A stretch of DNA of 64,000 bases from Methylobacillus flagellatus_A (GTDB lineage: Bacteria > Pseudomonadota > Gammaproteobacteria > Burkholderiales > Methylophilaceae): the NCBI RefSeq assembly GCF_031344055.1, contig NZ_JADBEN010000007.1; one strand, 5' to 3'. This document shows positions 1 through 9,263 of this stretch, one piece after another; the stretch's first letter is position 1, and every line of letters starts with the position of its first letter. The position numbers and the translations under genes were made by a program. The notes under the pieces were generated by a model. It saw only the letters and a list, made by a program, of their open reading frames with translations, was not told the DNA's origin and ran no database searches.

Positions 1-3000
1 GGCCGGGCGGGTTCCGGTTCCGGCTGAGCGGCGGGCTTGGCTTCTGGCAATTTTACCGGCGCTGCTTTTTCCGGCAGAGGCTCCGCGTCTTCTGCCTCGA
101 TAGCGGTCTGTTCCGCAACCGCGGCACTGGCATCCGCATAGCCGGGCGTTGCGTCGCCGCGCGCCTTGGCTAGGGTTTGCTGCAATGCGGCGGCGGTGTC
201 GCCGTCCAGGTATTGGCCCAGCCATCGCCACATTGGGTGGTTGGGCGAGGTATGCCCGCTGCCGGGCAGGCCGTTCCTATTGACCAGCCGCGCCAGCTCG
301 CCGCCCAGCTCCCGCAGGGTCTGTTCATCGGTATGCCAGAAGTCTTTTTCCGCCGCCACCATCATGATGGCGAGCATGTGCGCCTTGACCTGCGCATTGT
401 GCTTATGTTCGAGGAAAGGCTTGAGCCCGAGCTGCAGGCTGTCGTCCATGTAGACCTTCTTCAGTTCGTCCCAGGCCCAGTCCTTGATGATGTCGGGCCG
501 GGCGACCTGCCAGCCCCAGAGGTTTTCCATGAATTCCTGCCCCATGGTGCGTGCGCCCGCATAGCCGTGCTGCATCAGCGGGCGTATCCAGGCCGGGTTG
601 AGGTAGCGCCCGCGCAGTTCCATCAGCAAGGCGGTTTCCAGCGGGTCGTCGCTGAGGTTGTACGGGTCGGTGTGGTTGAGGATGCGCGCGGTGGGACGCT
701 TGCCGGTCACGGTTTCGGTCGCGAGCGACAGGCCGCCCAGGTAGTCGAAGGCATCGTTGTTGTCCATCAGGCCGTAGAGGTTGGAGGCGCGGCCGTGATA
801 GGTGTTGGCGATGCTGGTGAGCGCGGTCTTGAATACGTCCTGTGCGGGCTGGCCCTGAGCGTCCAGGCCGTAGGCATGGCCCATGCGCGTGAGATAGGCC
901 TGGCCGAGCTCGTTGCGGTCCTTCCAGGTGCCCGAGCGCTCCGTGAGGCGGTTGACGCCGGTGCCGTAGGCGCCGGGCGCGTCGCCGAAAATGCGCCATG
1001 CGGCCTCGCGTCCTGCTTGCTGCAGCGGTTGGCCCTGTTGCCGGTGGGCCTGGGTGCGGCGTATCCATTGTAGGGCGACGCCGTTGCCCGCAAGTGGCTC
1101 TTCGCCTTCCTCCAGGCTCGCGCCAAGCGGGGCCAGCGCTTCTTCCAGCGCGGGCTGCAGGGCGGGGTGTTGCGCCCGGATGACCTGGGCGGAGGCGGCG
1201 AGGGCGAGGCGGCCGCCGATATCTATCCATTGCATGAGGTTGGGGTAGAGGTCGCGGAACAGGCCGGAAGTGGTGACGATCACGTCATGACGCGCAGTCC
1301 CGGGCTGGAGCTGCATGCGCTGCACGATGCCGCGCGCGTTCCATTCCGGTTCGATGCCCATCAGGCTGAGGATGAAGCTCACCATCACGCCCTCGTCGCG
1401 CACCGCATCCGAGGCCCAGAGGATCACGCCTTCGCTATCCTGCACGCTGTCGCGTTCACGCACCTTGGATGCCATGCTGGCGCCGATCTGGAAGCCGAGG
1501 CGGGTCGGCAACACGTCGCCGTCCAGGGCATGGAAGTTGCGCCCGGTGGGCAAGGCGTCGGGCGAGCGCAAGGGGTCGTTGCCCTTGCCGGGCGGCACGA
1601 AGCCGCCTTCGAGCGCATGCAGCAGGCTCTGCATTTCCAGGCGCGGCGAGGCTGCCAGCTTGTCGCGGGTTTCCGCGCTGACGCCTTGCTCATCGCCGCG
1701 CGCCATGGAATCCAGCATCAATGCCAGCGATTCCTCCGACCAATCCTTGCCGAAGATATGCAGGCCATGCGGCATGAATTTCTCCTGCAGCTTGGTCAAG
1801 TAGTGGCCGATTTCATGTGCGAGCAGGTCGTCGTCGGTCTGTTCATAGCCGATGCCGCGTACTTCCAGCACGTCGGCCATGCTGGCTTCCAACTCGGCGC
1901 GCAGTTGCAGCGCTTCCACCAGGCGGCGCATTTCGCGCGCGGCCTCCACCTTCATGGTCTCGGAGCTGGAGGACTCGTAGCTTTCCACCACCTGGCGCAA
2001 CTCTAGCAGGCGGTCGTAGAGCGGCGTCGAGGTCAGCGGCGGCGTGAGGTGATCCACCATCACGGCCAGGCCGCGGCGTTTGGATTGCGTGCCTTCGCCC
2101 ACGCCGTCGACAATGTAGGGATAGATGCCGGGCAGGTCGCCCGCGATCAGGCGTGAGTAATCGCTCGCTGCCAGCCCGACCGCCTTGCCGGGCAGGAATT
2201 CATAGGTGGAGTGGCGGCCGATATGCACCAATGCGTCGGCCTTGAACACGCTGCGCAGCCAATGGTAGTAGGCCAGGTATTGGTGCGGCGGCGGGATGGT
2301 GGTGTTGGCGTGCAGCAGTTCCTCGTCCACTTCCCAGCCGCGCGGGGGCTGCGGGCCGATGAAGATATTGCCGAACCGCAAGCCGGGAACCAGGACCTGG
2401 CGGTCATGCACCATGATCTTCCCCGGCGCAGGCCCCCAGCCGCGCATTCCCTCGATGCCCAAACCTGCAAGCCGGGTTTTCTGCAAGGCCAGCGCGTTGC
2501 AGTCGGTGTGCTTTTCCAGGCATTGCAGATAGCCATTGTTGAGCGCCTCGATCTGCTTTAGCGCGTTGTCGCGCTGCGGATGGTCCGCACCCTCAAGCAA
2601 GTGGCGCAGTTCGTGCATGGCCTTGTCCAGGCGGTTGCGCGCGATGTCGATCTCCCCGGCGCGCTGCGCCGCCACCAGGTCGGCATGCAGCTTGCCGAGC
2701 GGGCCTTCCACCATCTCGCCGCGCACTTGCGCAGGCAGGGTGCCGAACCAGTTGAGGTAGGCGGCATTGTCGAGCTTGTTCACGTGCCGGCTCATCTCGG
2801 CCAGCTCAGCTTGGTCTTCCGGCAGGTTGACGCCGTATTTCTGCATGAGGTCGAGCAGCGCTTCGGGCGAGGCCGGCAGTTCGCCCGTATCGTACCCCGC
2901 GCGTTTCAATGCGTGCAGCGTCTCGAACAAGGAGGCAGGCACATCGAGGTTGTCCGCGCCGATGTTCTGGCGGCCGGGCGGATGGTTGTAGTAGATCAGC

Positions 3001-4202
3001 GCGATTTTTTTCTCGGCATTGGGCGTGTTGCGCAGGCGCTGCCAATTGAGACTGCGCCTGACCAGCGACTGCACCTCGGCAGGCAATATCTGCGGCAGCT
3101 TCAGTTCGACGCCGGTGAGCTTGTCTATGGTGGCAGGCCCGGCGGCAGCCACGACCAGCGGCTGCGAACTGCCCTGGATTTCCGGCATGGCGACCCGGTA
3201 TTGCACCGAGTTGATCGGCAGGCCGTCTTCCGACAGCTGCCAGGCATTGGCGTCGCGGTCGGTGAGGCGGATGGCCTTGTACACCGGCACGTCGAGCTGG
3301 GCCAGCAGCTCGGTCACGGCTTCGCGGCCCTCGGCGGCGCCGACGACAAAGTCCTGCAACACCACCAGCCCGCTGGGTGCGGCAGGCGCGAGCAAGGTTT
3401 TCAGGTTGGCGATGGCGTCGCGCGAGGCCTCGCCCCAGCGCGCCATGATGGCTATGCAGGGCTGGCCTTGCGCCTCGCTGGCAGCGCAGATCGCATCCGC
3501 AGCTTGCGGGTCGCTGGTGCTGAGGTCGAGCACAGCCAGCATGGATTTACCATCGCCCGGCACCTTGGGCTGGCTGGCTTCCTTGCCGCCTTGGCGCAAG
3601 CGCACCAGCGGCTCGGGCCGTGTTGCTGGCAGGCTGGCGGAAGGATGCAGCAGATAGCGCATAAAGGCGCTGAGGTTGCCGTTGCCGCCTGCCTGCCAGA
3701 GGTCGTGCAGGCCCAGCCATTGCCGCGCGGCGGCGTGCTGGTGCGCGAGGTTGGCGACTTTTTCAGAAAGATTATTTTGCGTCAGCGTCAGGCTTTTGGC
3801 GTGGGAAAAACTGCTGACGGCTTCCCCCTGCCAGCTGCTTTGCAGCGACAGGGCGCTTTCGCCGTTGAAGGCGATGAAATTGCGCGGCTTACTGGCGCCA
3901 AGCTGTTGCAATTGGCTTTGCAATTGCTGCGATGCTTCGCCGTAGACCGCCACGGCGAATACCGCATCGGCATCGCGCAGCCAGCGCTGCAGGGTCTTGC
4001 TGTCGGCAGCGAGCACCTGGGATTGCGTGCGCAGGATGATGCGGTCCTGTTTGCCGGATTGCTGCAACGCCTGCTGTGCGGCCATGGCGGCGGCAGGCGC
4101 GGTGCGGTCGGACACTACGCCGAACAGCGCGGCGGCCTGGGCAGGCGCTGGGCCGATGACAAGCCAAATCCCGCACAGGGCTGAGCGCAAGAAATATTTC
4201 AT
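1..4202 (-). CDS. cobN: CobN/HmuS-like chelatase with signal peptide (3' end off window)
   Basis: Large-subunit chelatase of the CobN/BchH family; at least 1400 residues lie in the window and the C-terminus is off the left edge. The ATG at 4202 overlaps the cobB stop as ATGA, indicating translational coupling. The N-terminus (MKYFLRSALCGIWLVIG, then APAQA-AA) looks like a cleavable Sec signal peptide, which cytoplasmic CobN lacks. The family pattern YYNHPPGRQNIGA is visible, and the conserved His/Glu region reads GRHSTYEFLPGK (His664, Glu668). The visible end is a Pro/Glu/Ala-rich linker (KPAAQPEPEPARP), suggesting a following membrane anchor. Canonical CobN inserts cobalt into hydrogenobyrinic acid diamide with CobS/CobT, neither of which is here. 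I infer an exported HmuS-like protein handling corrinoid or tetrapyrrole in the periplasm. It has no listed long ORF only because its stop is outside the window. Confidence 0.85.
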   Translation of the reverse strand, partial: MKYFLRSALCGIWLVIGPAPAQAAALFGVVSDRTAPAAAMAAQQALQQSGKQDRIILRTQSQVLAADSKTLQRWLRDADAVFAVAVYGEASQQLQSQLQQLGASKPRNFIAFNGESALSLQSSWQGEAVSSFSHAKSLTLTQNNLSEKVANLAHQHAAARQWLGLHDLWQAGGNGNLSAFMRYLLHPSASLPATRPEPLVRLRQGGKEASQPKVPGDGKSMLAVLDLSTSDPQAADAICAASEAQGQPCIAIMARWGEASRDAIANLKTLLAPAAPSGLVVLQDFVVGAAEGREAVTELLAQLDVPVYKAIRLTDRDANAWQLSEDGLPINSVQYRVAMPEIQGSSQPLVVAAAGPATIDKLTGVELKLPQILPAEVQSLVRRSLNWQRLRNTPNAEKKIALIYYNHPPGRQNIGADNLDVPASLFETLHALKRAGYDTGELPASPEALLDLMQKYGVNLPEDQAELAEMSRHVNKLDNAAYLNWFGTLPAQVRGEMVEGPLGKLHADLVAAQRAGEIDIARNRLDKAMHELRHLLEGADHPQRDNALKQIEALNNGYLQCLEKHTDCNALALQKTRLAGLGIEGMRGWGPAPGKIMVHDRQVLVPGLRFGNIFIGPQPPRGWEVDEELLHANTTIPPPHQYLAYYHWLRSVFKADALVHIGRHSTYEFLPGKAVGLAASDYSRLIAGDLPGIYPYIVDGVGEGTQSKRRGLAVMVDHLTPPLTSTPLYDRLLELRQVVESYESSSSETMKVEAAREMRRLVEALQLRAELEASMADVLEVRGIGYEQTDDDLLAHEIGHYLTKLQEKFMPHGLHIFGKDWSEESLALMLDSMARGDEQGVSAETRDKLAASPRLEMQSLLHALEGGFVPPGKGNDPLRSPDALPTGRNFHALDGDVLPTRLGFQIGASMASKVRERDSVQDSEGVILWASDAVRDEGVMVSFILSLMGIEPEWNARGIVQRMQLQPGTARHDVIVTTSGLFRDLYPNLMQWIDIGGRLALAASAQVIRAQHPALQPALEEALAPLGASLEEGEEPLAGNGVALQWIRRTQAHRQQGQPLQQAGREAAWRIFGDAPGAYGTGVNRLTERSGTWKDRNELGQAYLTRMGHAYGLDAQGQPAQDVFKTALTSIANTYHGRASNLYGLMDNNDAFDYLGGLSLATETVTGKRPTARILNHTDPYNLSDDPLETALLMELRGRYLNPAWIRPLMQHGYAGARTMGQEFMENLWGWQVARPDIIKDWAWDELKKVYMDDSLQLGLKPFLEHKHNAQVKAHMLAIMMVAAEKDFWHTDEQTLRELGGELARLVNRNGLPGSGHTSPNHPMWRWLGQYLDGDTAAALQQTLAKARGDATPGYADASAAVAEQTAIEAEDAEPLPEKAAPVKLPEAKPAAQPEPEPAR

Positions 4203-5476
4203 TCGGAAAATAACCGGGCAACTGCCGAAGGGTTGGAAGGAAAATAAAAATGCAGGTAGCTTGCCGTGAGCCTGCCGTGGCGGTAGACGGCTTCGCCGGG
4301 CTTGCCGCGCTGGGTGGTCGCCTGCGCGTATATCGGCAATGCGGTGTCCAGGCGGGAATAATGGAAGGTATGCGCGTGCAGCCTGCCTTCCGGCAATTCG
4401 GCGAATTGCACGCCCAACCCCTGGAAGCGCGGCTGCATGCTGCAATCCCCGGGCAGCAGGCCAAAGCCTGGCTGCCGGTCGATATTGTTCGCCACCGCCA
4501 TCATGCCGCCGCATTCGGCCAATATCGGCAGGCCTTGCCGCCAAGCCTGCTGCAGGGCCGCGCGCATGGCGTGGTTGCCGCCCAGCGTTGCAAGGTGCAA
4601 CTCGGGATAGCCCCCCGGCAGCCAGACGGCGTCTATGCCTGCCGGCAATGCCTCGTCATGCAGCGGCGAGAAGAAGATGGTGTCCGCCCCCAGCGCATGC
4701 AGGCAATCGAGGTTGGCGGGATAGATGAAGCAAAAGGCTTCGTCGCGCGCGACGGCGATGGTTTTGCCTGCGAGCAATCGCTGCACATCGTTGGCAGGGG
4801 GGAGGGGCGCGAAAACGGTTTCAGGCGGCAAGGGCAACGCGCCTGATTCCGTCAGCAACGCCGCGGCCTGCGCGATGCGCTGCTCCAGGCCGTCGATTTC
4901 ATCGGCGCGGAACAGGCCCAGGTGCCGTTCCGGCAACGCGAGCGTTTCCTGTTTCTGCAATGCGCCCAGCCAGGGAATATCCGGCGGCAGGCTGTCGCGC
5001 AGCAAAACGCCATGCCCGGCGCTGCCGGTGCGGTTGGCGATCACGCCTGCGGGGATGAGTTCAGGCCGGTGGGCAAACAGCCCCGCAGCCAATGCGCCGA
5101 AAGTCTGCGCCATGCCGCTCGCGTCGATAGCGAGCGCAACGGGGAGCTGGAACCGTGCCGCGATGTCGGCGCTGCTCGGGCTGCCGTCATACAGGCCCAT
5201 TACGCCTTCCACCAGGACGACGTCGGCTTGCTGCGCGGCCTGGTATAGCCGGGCGGCGATGTCGTCCGCGCCGCACATGGCAAGGTCGAGGTTGTAAACC
5301 GGCCTGCCTGTCGCGGTATGCAGGATCATCGGATCGAGGAAATCCGGCCCGCACTTGAAGGCTTGTACTGTCAGGCCCTGGTTGCGCCATGCACGCGCCA
5401 GGGCGGCGGATACCAGCGTCTTGCCCTGGTTGGAGGCTGGCGCGGACAGCAGCAACGCCGGGCGACTGGCTGCCAT
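4199..5476 (-). CDS. cobB: Cobyrinate a,c-diamide synthase CobB/CbiA
   Basis: ATP- and glutamine-dependent amidation of the a and c carboxylates of cobyrinate or hydrogenobyrinate. The 425-residue protein has an N-terminal P-loop (SAPASNQGKT), the substrate segment FKCGPDFLDPM, and a C-terminal class I glutamine amidotransferase-like domain with the nucleophile in ILAECGGMM and a later HTFHYS. I chose the ATG at 5476 (MAASRPALLL), four bases after the cobO stop and preceded by a GGGTGGAG-type ribosome site inside cobO; an upstream start would add 17 non-conserved residues. The stop overlaps the next gene's start. Because it sits in an uptake operon, it may serve corrinoid salvage or remodelling rather than full de novo synthesis. 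Confidence 0.93.
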   Translation of the reverse strand: MAASRPALLLSAPASNQGKTLVSAALARAWRNQGLTVQAFKCGPDFLDPMILHTATGRPVYNLDLAMCGADDIAARLYQAAQQADVVLVEGVMGLYDGSPSSADIAARFQLPVALAIDASGMAQTFGALAAGLFAHRPELIPAGVIANRTGSAGHGVLLRDSLPPDIPWLGALQKQETLALPERHLGLFRADEIDGLEQRIAQAAALLTESGALPLPPETVFAPLPPANDVQRLLAGKTIAVARDEAFCFIYPANLDCLHALGADTIFFSPLHDEALPAGIDAVWLPGGYPELHLATLGGNHAMRAALQQAWRQGLPILAECGGMMAVANNIDRQPGFGLLPGDCSMQPRFQGLGVQFAELPEGRLHAHTFHYSRLDTALPIYAQATTQRGKPGEAVYRHGRLTASYLHFYFPSNPSAVARLFSE

Positions 5477-5480
5477 GACC

Positions 5481-6095
5481 TTACCACTCCACCCCTGGCA
5501 TCGCCTGCACGCCGTTCTTGAAAGCATGCTTGACCATGGTCATGTCGGTGACGGTATCGGCCTGCTCGATGAGTTCGGGCTGGGCGGCGCGGCCGGTGAC
5601 GACCACATGCTGCATGGCGGGACGGGCGGCGATGTCGGCCAGCACTTGCTGCAGGTCGAGATAATGGTATTTGAGGACGATGTTGAGCTCGTCGAGGATG
5701 ACCACGCCCACGCTTTCGTCCTTGAGCGCGGCTTGCGCGGCCTGCCAGCCTTGCCGGGCGGCGGCGGCGTCGCGCTCGCGGTTCTGGGTTTCCCAGGTAA
5801 AGCCTTCGCCCATCACGTGCCAGGCGACATTGGGCTGGTTGCGGAAGAAGGCTTCCTCGCCGGTGTCGGAACGGCCCTTGACGAACTGCACCACCACGGC
5901 TTTCATGCCGTGGCCGAGGGCGCGGGCGAGCAGGCCGAAGGCGGAGGTGGACTTGCCCTTGCCGTTGCCGGTATTGACCAGTAATAGGCCGCGTTCGGTA
6001 CGGGCGGCCTCTATCTTGGCGTCAACGATGGTTTTCTTGCGCGCCATCCGCTCTGAATGGCGCTGGTTGAGGTCTGGTTTCTTCTGGTCGGTCAT
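5481..6095 (-). CDS. cobO: Cob(I)alamin adenosyltransferase, CobO/BtuR family
   Basis: Transfers the adenosyl group of ATP to the cobalt of cob(I)alamin or cobinamide in the cytoplasm. The 204-residue protein matches the family length. It has an N-terminal basic segment, the P-loop VNTGNGKGKSTSAFG, the FVKGRSDTGEE region, and VVILDELNIVLKY with the conserved acidic residues; the C-terminal part ends VEW. The ATG at 6095 overlaps the btuM stop as ATGA and cobB follows after four bases, so this is the middle of a tightly packed riboswitch-controlled operon. Confidence 0.95.
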   Translation of the reverse strand: MTDQKKPDLNQRHSERMARKKTIVDAKIEAARTERGLLLVNTGNGKGKSTSAFGLLARALGHGMKAVVVQFVKGRSDTGEEAFFRNQPNVAWHVMGEGFTWETQNRERDAAAARQGWQAAQAALKDESVGVVILDELNIVLKYHYLDLQQVLADIAARPAMQHVVVTGRAAQPELIEQADTVTDMTMVKHAFKNGVQAMPGVEW

Positions 6096-6661
6096 GCGGT
6101 TCGTTTGTTGTCAGCGTAGAGCGCTTTCACCACGATGTGGATGATGGCGGCAGTCGCCACATAGAACGCCAACGTGCCCAGCGAGGATGGGTAGTACTTG
6201 GCGATGCGCGGCAGGAATTCGGCCAGGGTGGGGTCGGCATAGCGGCCGGAGAAGAAATAGAAACCGCCGCTGGAGAACAGGTGGCAGACAAAGCTGCTGG
6301 CGACGACAGTGGCTGCCAGCGTGGCAAGGCGCTTGAAGGCAAACTGGTAGCGTTTGGCGAACCAGCGGCCGCCGAGCCAGAGGCTGCCGTAGGCAGGCAA
6401 CAGGAAGCCGTAGGCCGGCGAAGTGCAGAAGCTGTCCACGCCGCCCCAGGTCACGGCGGCGAAATCGAGCGCGGCGGCCAGGCCGAGCAGGGCAGGGAAT
6501 GTCCAGGCCGGGCGCAGGTAGACCCCGGCCAGGAAGAATACCGCCCAGGATGCGCTAGGTAGATGGTTGATCGCGGCGAAATGATGGCCGCGGGTCACGA
6601 TGAGCAAGGCGGCCAGTACGAGGCCGATCATGATCTGGTGATTCTTGTTGAGTGTCAGCAT
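6092..6661 (-). CDS. btuM: Solitary ECF-type cobalamin transporter BtuM
   Basis: Small hydrophobic protein of 189 residues with about six membrane segments. The pattern TRGHHF, then SWAVFFLAGVYLRP, then GGVDSFCTSPAYGFLLPAYG is what I recognise as the BtuM family, whose Thiobacillus denitrificans member was described as an ECF S-component-like B12 transporter working without an ECF module. The cobalt-coordinating cysteine of that protein (Cys80 as I recall) corresponds to Cys79 here. The ATG at 6661 is preceded by AAGGAAG; the in-frame ATG 39 bases upstream lacks a site. It lies between btuB and cobO, so it probably moves corrinoid across the inner membrane for adenosylation. Confidence 0.8.
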   Translation of the reverse strand: MLTLNKNHQIMIGLVLAALLIVTRGHHFAAINHLPSASWAVFFLAGVYLRPAWTFPALLGLAAALDFAAVTWGGVDSFCTSPAYGFLLPAYGSLWLGGRWFAKRYQFAFKRLATLAATVVASSFVCHLFSSGGFYFFSGRYADPTLAEFLPRIAKYYPSSLGTLAFYVATAAIIHIVVKALYADNKRTA

Positions 6662-6735
6662 GGTTGTCTTCCTTGGGGCTGGGTCAATGATCAAAAACAC
6701 TGAATTTTAACCGAAATCCGCAGCCGCCAGAGGAT

Positions 6736-8607
6736 TTACAGCGTAGGCGCATAGCGCACGGATACAAACAGGTTCGCGCCAAACGTGCCGTAATCCTTCG
6801 CCAATTCGTACTTGCGGTCGAACAGGTTGTTGACGCGCGTATTCACGGACCAGTCGTCGTTGATGCGGTAGTTGCCGTATAGGTTGACCAGGGTATAGCC
6901 GGAGAGGCGTTCAGTGTTGGACGTATCGTTGAAACGATGACCGGATGTGATAATTTCACTTCCCCACTCCCAAGCGCCAAATGATTTGGCGAGAGACAGT
7001 GTCCCATGCTCTTTTGTTCTGCGAGGTAGCAGGTTACCATTCCCGGCATCTTCAGGACGCTGGAAATCAGCATTTGCTCTAATAATAAATCCTGCAATTG
7101 ATGTTCGCAGATTCAATGTGAGGCCTCGTAACCTTGCCTGGTCGATATTGACTGTTTGCCGGAAGTTGCCCGATGCCGTGCGGGTAATCAGGTTGTCGAT
7201 ATCATTGTGGTAATACAACACGCCGGCCGCATGCTGGCCGTTTTCATACTGCAATCCGATTTCCTTGTTGCGGGACTCTTCAGGTTTGAGGTCGGGGTTG
7301 CTGGCATAAGTCACGCCACCGAAAGCGGTCGCGGGAGCGTAGAGCTGGTTGAATGTTGGCGCGGCGAAAGCGGTGCCAAAGCTGGCGTTGGCTTTCCACT
7401 GTGGTGTGATTTGATAGGCGTAGCCGATATTGCCAGTGGTTTTGTTGCCAAACTGGGAGTTGTCATCATTGCGCAGGTTGATCTGGACGCGGTGTTGATC
7501 GAATTGTCTTTGCCAGCCGGCGAGATAGGATTGGATATCCCGCTCCGTCACTAGCAGGGCGGGCGTGGCGTTGGATTCGACTTTCTGCTCCCGCCGTTCC
7601 ACGCCGATGTTGAATACCCCGGCTTTCGTAGTCAATATGTTGTGCCAGATGTATTGATCCTGGGTGGTCTTGATCATGCTTTCGGTGGTTGATGCCGGAC
7701 GTTTGGTGTAGGACGATAGATCGTCAATGCTTCTTGCAATGCTGAATGTGCTGGCCCATGCATTGGTGAAACGGTTTTTACTGAATAGGGTATAACTCGA
7801 CAAGGTCTGGTCAAGGAAGTAATCATATCTGGCGGTAGTACGTGAGGATCCGCCATCATTGAAATTCCGGCTGTCGGTCATCAGAATGTTCAGCCCAATT
7901 TCGTGGTTTTCCGTGAGGTGCTGGCTGATGTTCGCACTGAGGTTCTGGTTGCGAAAACCATCGGCATCTGCGTTATAACTGACCGCATTTTTGTTGCGAA
8001 CGGCATTGATGCCATGCACATGGGTCATGCCGCCTTGCAGGCTGTAGCTGGTATTGCCTATGCGGCCGTTTACGCCTGCTTCACCAATTGCCGTACCGTA
8101 GGTGCCGAGTCCTACTGATGCATTGAATTTAGGCGCGCCTTGGCCTTTCTTGGTGAATATCTGGATGACGCCGCCAATGGCGTCAGCTCCATACATGCTG
8201 CTGGCCGGTCCGCGCAGGATTTCCACATGATCAATCTGGCTCAGGGGAATGTGTTGAATGGCAGTTTCGCCGGTAGTGGCAGAGCTGATGCGTACGCCGT
8301 CAATCAGAATCAGAGTGTGCGTAGGGTTGGCGCCGCGCATGTAGATATTGGTCGATTTGCCGATGCCGCCGTTACTGCTCATTTCGATGCCAGGCTGCAT
8401 CGCCAGTAACTCTGCCAGCGTGGACTGGCCAGCCTTTTGTATTTGCTCGGCTGTAATGACGGATGCATCACCGATTACCTCGCTGCTTTTCTGTTCAGTA
8501 CGCGAAGCCGTGACAATAGTGTCTTCCAGCCGGAGATCGGCAGCATTGGCCGCCAGGGGTAGGGAATAGATTGCGGCAAGGGCGGTGCCCAGGGAAAATC
8601 GGAACAT
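6736..8607 (-). CDS. btuB: TonB-dependent cobalamin receptor BtuB
   Basis: Outer-membrane TonB-dependent receptor of 623 residues. A signal peptide (MFRFSLGTALAA to AANA) precedes a TonB-box-like LEDTIVTASR. A plug domain follows (residues about 40-150, with MQPGIEMSSNGGIGKSTNIYMRG and VEILRGPASSMYGADAIGGVI), then a 22-strand-type barrel ending FGANLFVSVRYAPTL with the usual terminal aromatic-rich strand. The start at 8607 is supported by GGAG ten bases upstream; an in-frame ATG further upstream would read into the riboswitch leader. First gene of the operon, directly behind a cobalamin riboswitch, which supports B12 as the substrate. Confidence 0.93.
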   Translation of the reverse strand: MFRFSLGTALAAIYSLPLAANAADLRLEDTIVTASRTEQKSSEVIGDASVITAEQIQKAGQSTLAELLAMQPGIEMSSNGGIGKSTNIYMRGANPTHTLILIDGVRISSATTGETAIQHIPLSQIDHVEILRGPASSMYGADAIGGVIQIFTKKGQGAPKFNASVGLGTYGTAIGEAGVNGRIGNTSYSLQGGMTHVHGINAVRNKNAVSYNADADGFRNQNLSANISQHLTENHEIGLNILMTDSRNFNDGGSSRTTARYDYFLDQTLSSYTLFSKNRFTNAWASTFSIARSIDDLSSYTKRPASTTESMIKTTQDQYIWHNILTTKAGVFNIGVERREQKVESNATPALLVTERDIQSYLAGWQRQFDQHRVQINLRNDDNSQFGNKTTGNIGYAYQITPQWKANASFGTAFAAPTFNQLYAPATAFGGVTYASNPDLKPEESRNKEIGLQYENGQHAAGVLYYHNDIDNLITRTASGNFRQTVNIDQARLRGLTLNLRTSIAGFIIRANADFQRPEDAGNGNLLPRRTKEHGTLSLAKSFGAWEWGSEIITSGHRFNDTSNTERLSGYTLVNLYGNYRINDDWSVNTRVNNLFDRKYELAKDYGTFGANLFVSVRYAPTL

Positions 8608-8737
8608 CAAACTGCAAACTCCATAAGGCTCTCGCGGCCCCGCGAGAGCTGGTAACGAATGAGAGTGTGCAGGGGGCATGATCCGTCGTCGGATGGTCAT
8701 CGGTCAGCCGCATCCCCGCAGCACTTCCTAGTCGTCT

Positions 8738-8932
8738 TCAGGCCGGTCTCCGGGCTTGCAAGATCAGTGATATGCCGCCTTCCCATGAAAACTTCTCACA
8801 GTGGCATGTTGGCATACCGGCTTGCTTACCGTTGCGGGGGCAGCACAGGCATTGTGGATCGCATCGTCGGATGCCACGCACCTGTTTCCCAGTTTCACCC
8901 TTGCGCCATGAACAGGCCAAGGACACCTCAAA
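8738..8932 (-). promoter_or_regulatory. Cobalamin (AdoCbl) riboswitch
   Basis: Read on the minus strand, the leader contains the hallmarks of the B12 riboswitch in order: a GGTG/GGGAA region, the core GCTGCCCCCGCAACGGTAAG, a CACTG segment, GGGAAGGC, and the B12 box AAGCCCGGAGACCGGCCTG at 8740-8757. It ends about 130 bases before the btuB ATG. A GCGGGG/CCGC-rich stretch in that gap could form the expression platform. It should repress the five-gene operon when cobalamin is plentiful. The 5' edge is approximate. Confidence 0.95.
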
Positions 8933-9026
8933 ACTTGCTATTGATTATAAATGATTCGCTCTTTATGCGGTGAAATAAGTTTTTAATATAAGGTGTTGTA
9001 AACATGCCATAAATTCTTGGGTGCAG

Positions 9027-9056
9027 TTGACCATGTGCTGATTTTGCAATTATAGT
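9027..9056 (+). promoter_or_regulatory. Sigma-70 promoter, possibly giving a leaderless mRNA
   Basis: TTGACC at 9027-9032, an 18-base spacer and TATAGT at 9051-9056. The expected transcription start six to eight bases downstream falls on or next to the ATG at 9063, and no ribosome-binding site lies between. Confidence 0.6.
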
Positions 9057-9062
9057 GGCGCC

Positions 9063-9263
9063 ATGAATGCTGATTTGATCACGTTGGAAGAAAAGCTCGC
9101 GCAGTTGATATCCCTATGCCAATTGTTGCGGGCTGAAAATCTTGAGCTCCGTCAGGAGCTTGTGCGCTCCCAGGATGACAACAAGCAGATGAAGGAAAAC
9201 ATGGAGCTTGCCAGCCAGAAGCTGCAGGCCCTGATCGAGCGTCTTCCGGAGGGAACCGTATGA
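9063..9263 (+). CDS. ZapB-like coiled-coil protein (TIGR02449-type)
   Basis: A 66-residue, fully charged heptad-type protein (LEEKLAQLISLCQLLRAENLELRQEL) predicted to be one continuous coiled coil. It sits immediately upstream of zapA with an ATGA overlap, the usual position of the short TIGR02449/ZapB-like proteins in gamma- and betaproteobacteria. Function is inferred from context: a cell-division accessory factor at the Z ring. There is no Shine-Dalgarno sequence before the ATG (see the promoter just upstream). Confidence 0.75.
   Translation: MNADLITLEEKLAQLISLCQLLRAENLELRQELVRSQDDNKQMKENMELASQKLQALIERLPEGTV

Noticed and set aside
2580..4184. Plus-strand 534-codon open frame, and similar ones at 177-1073 and 1167-2006
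   Set aside because: They lie antisense to the cobN-like gene and are shadow frames of GC-rich coding DNA. They have no homology-like composition, signal or ribosome site.
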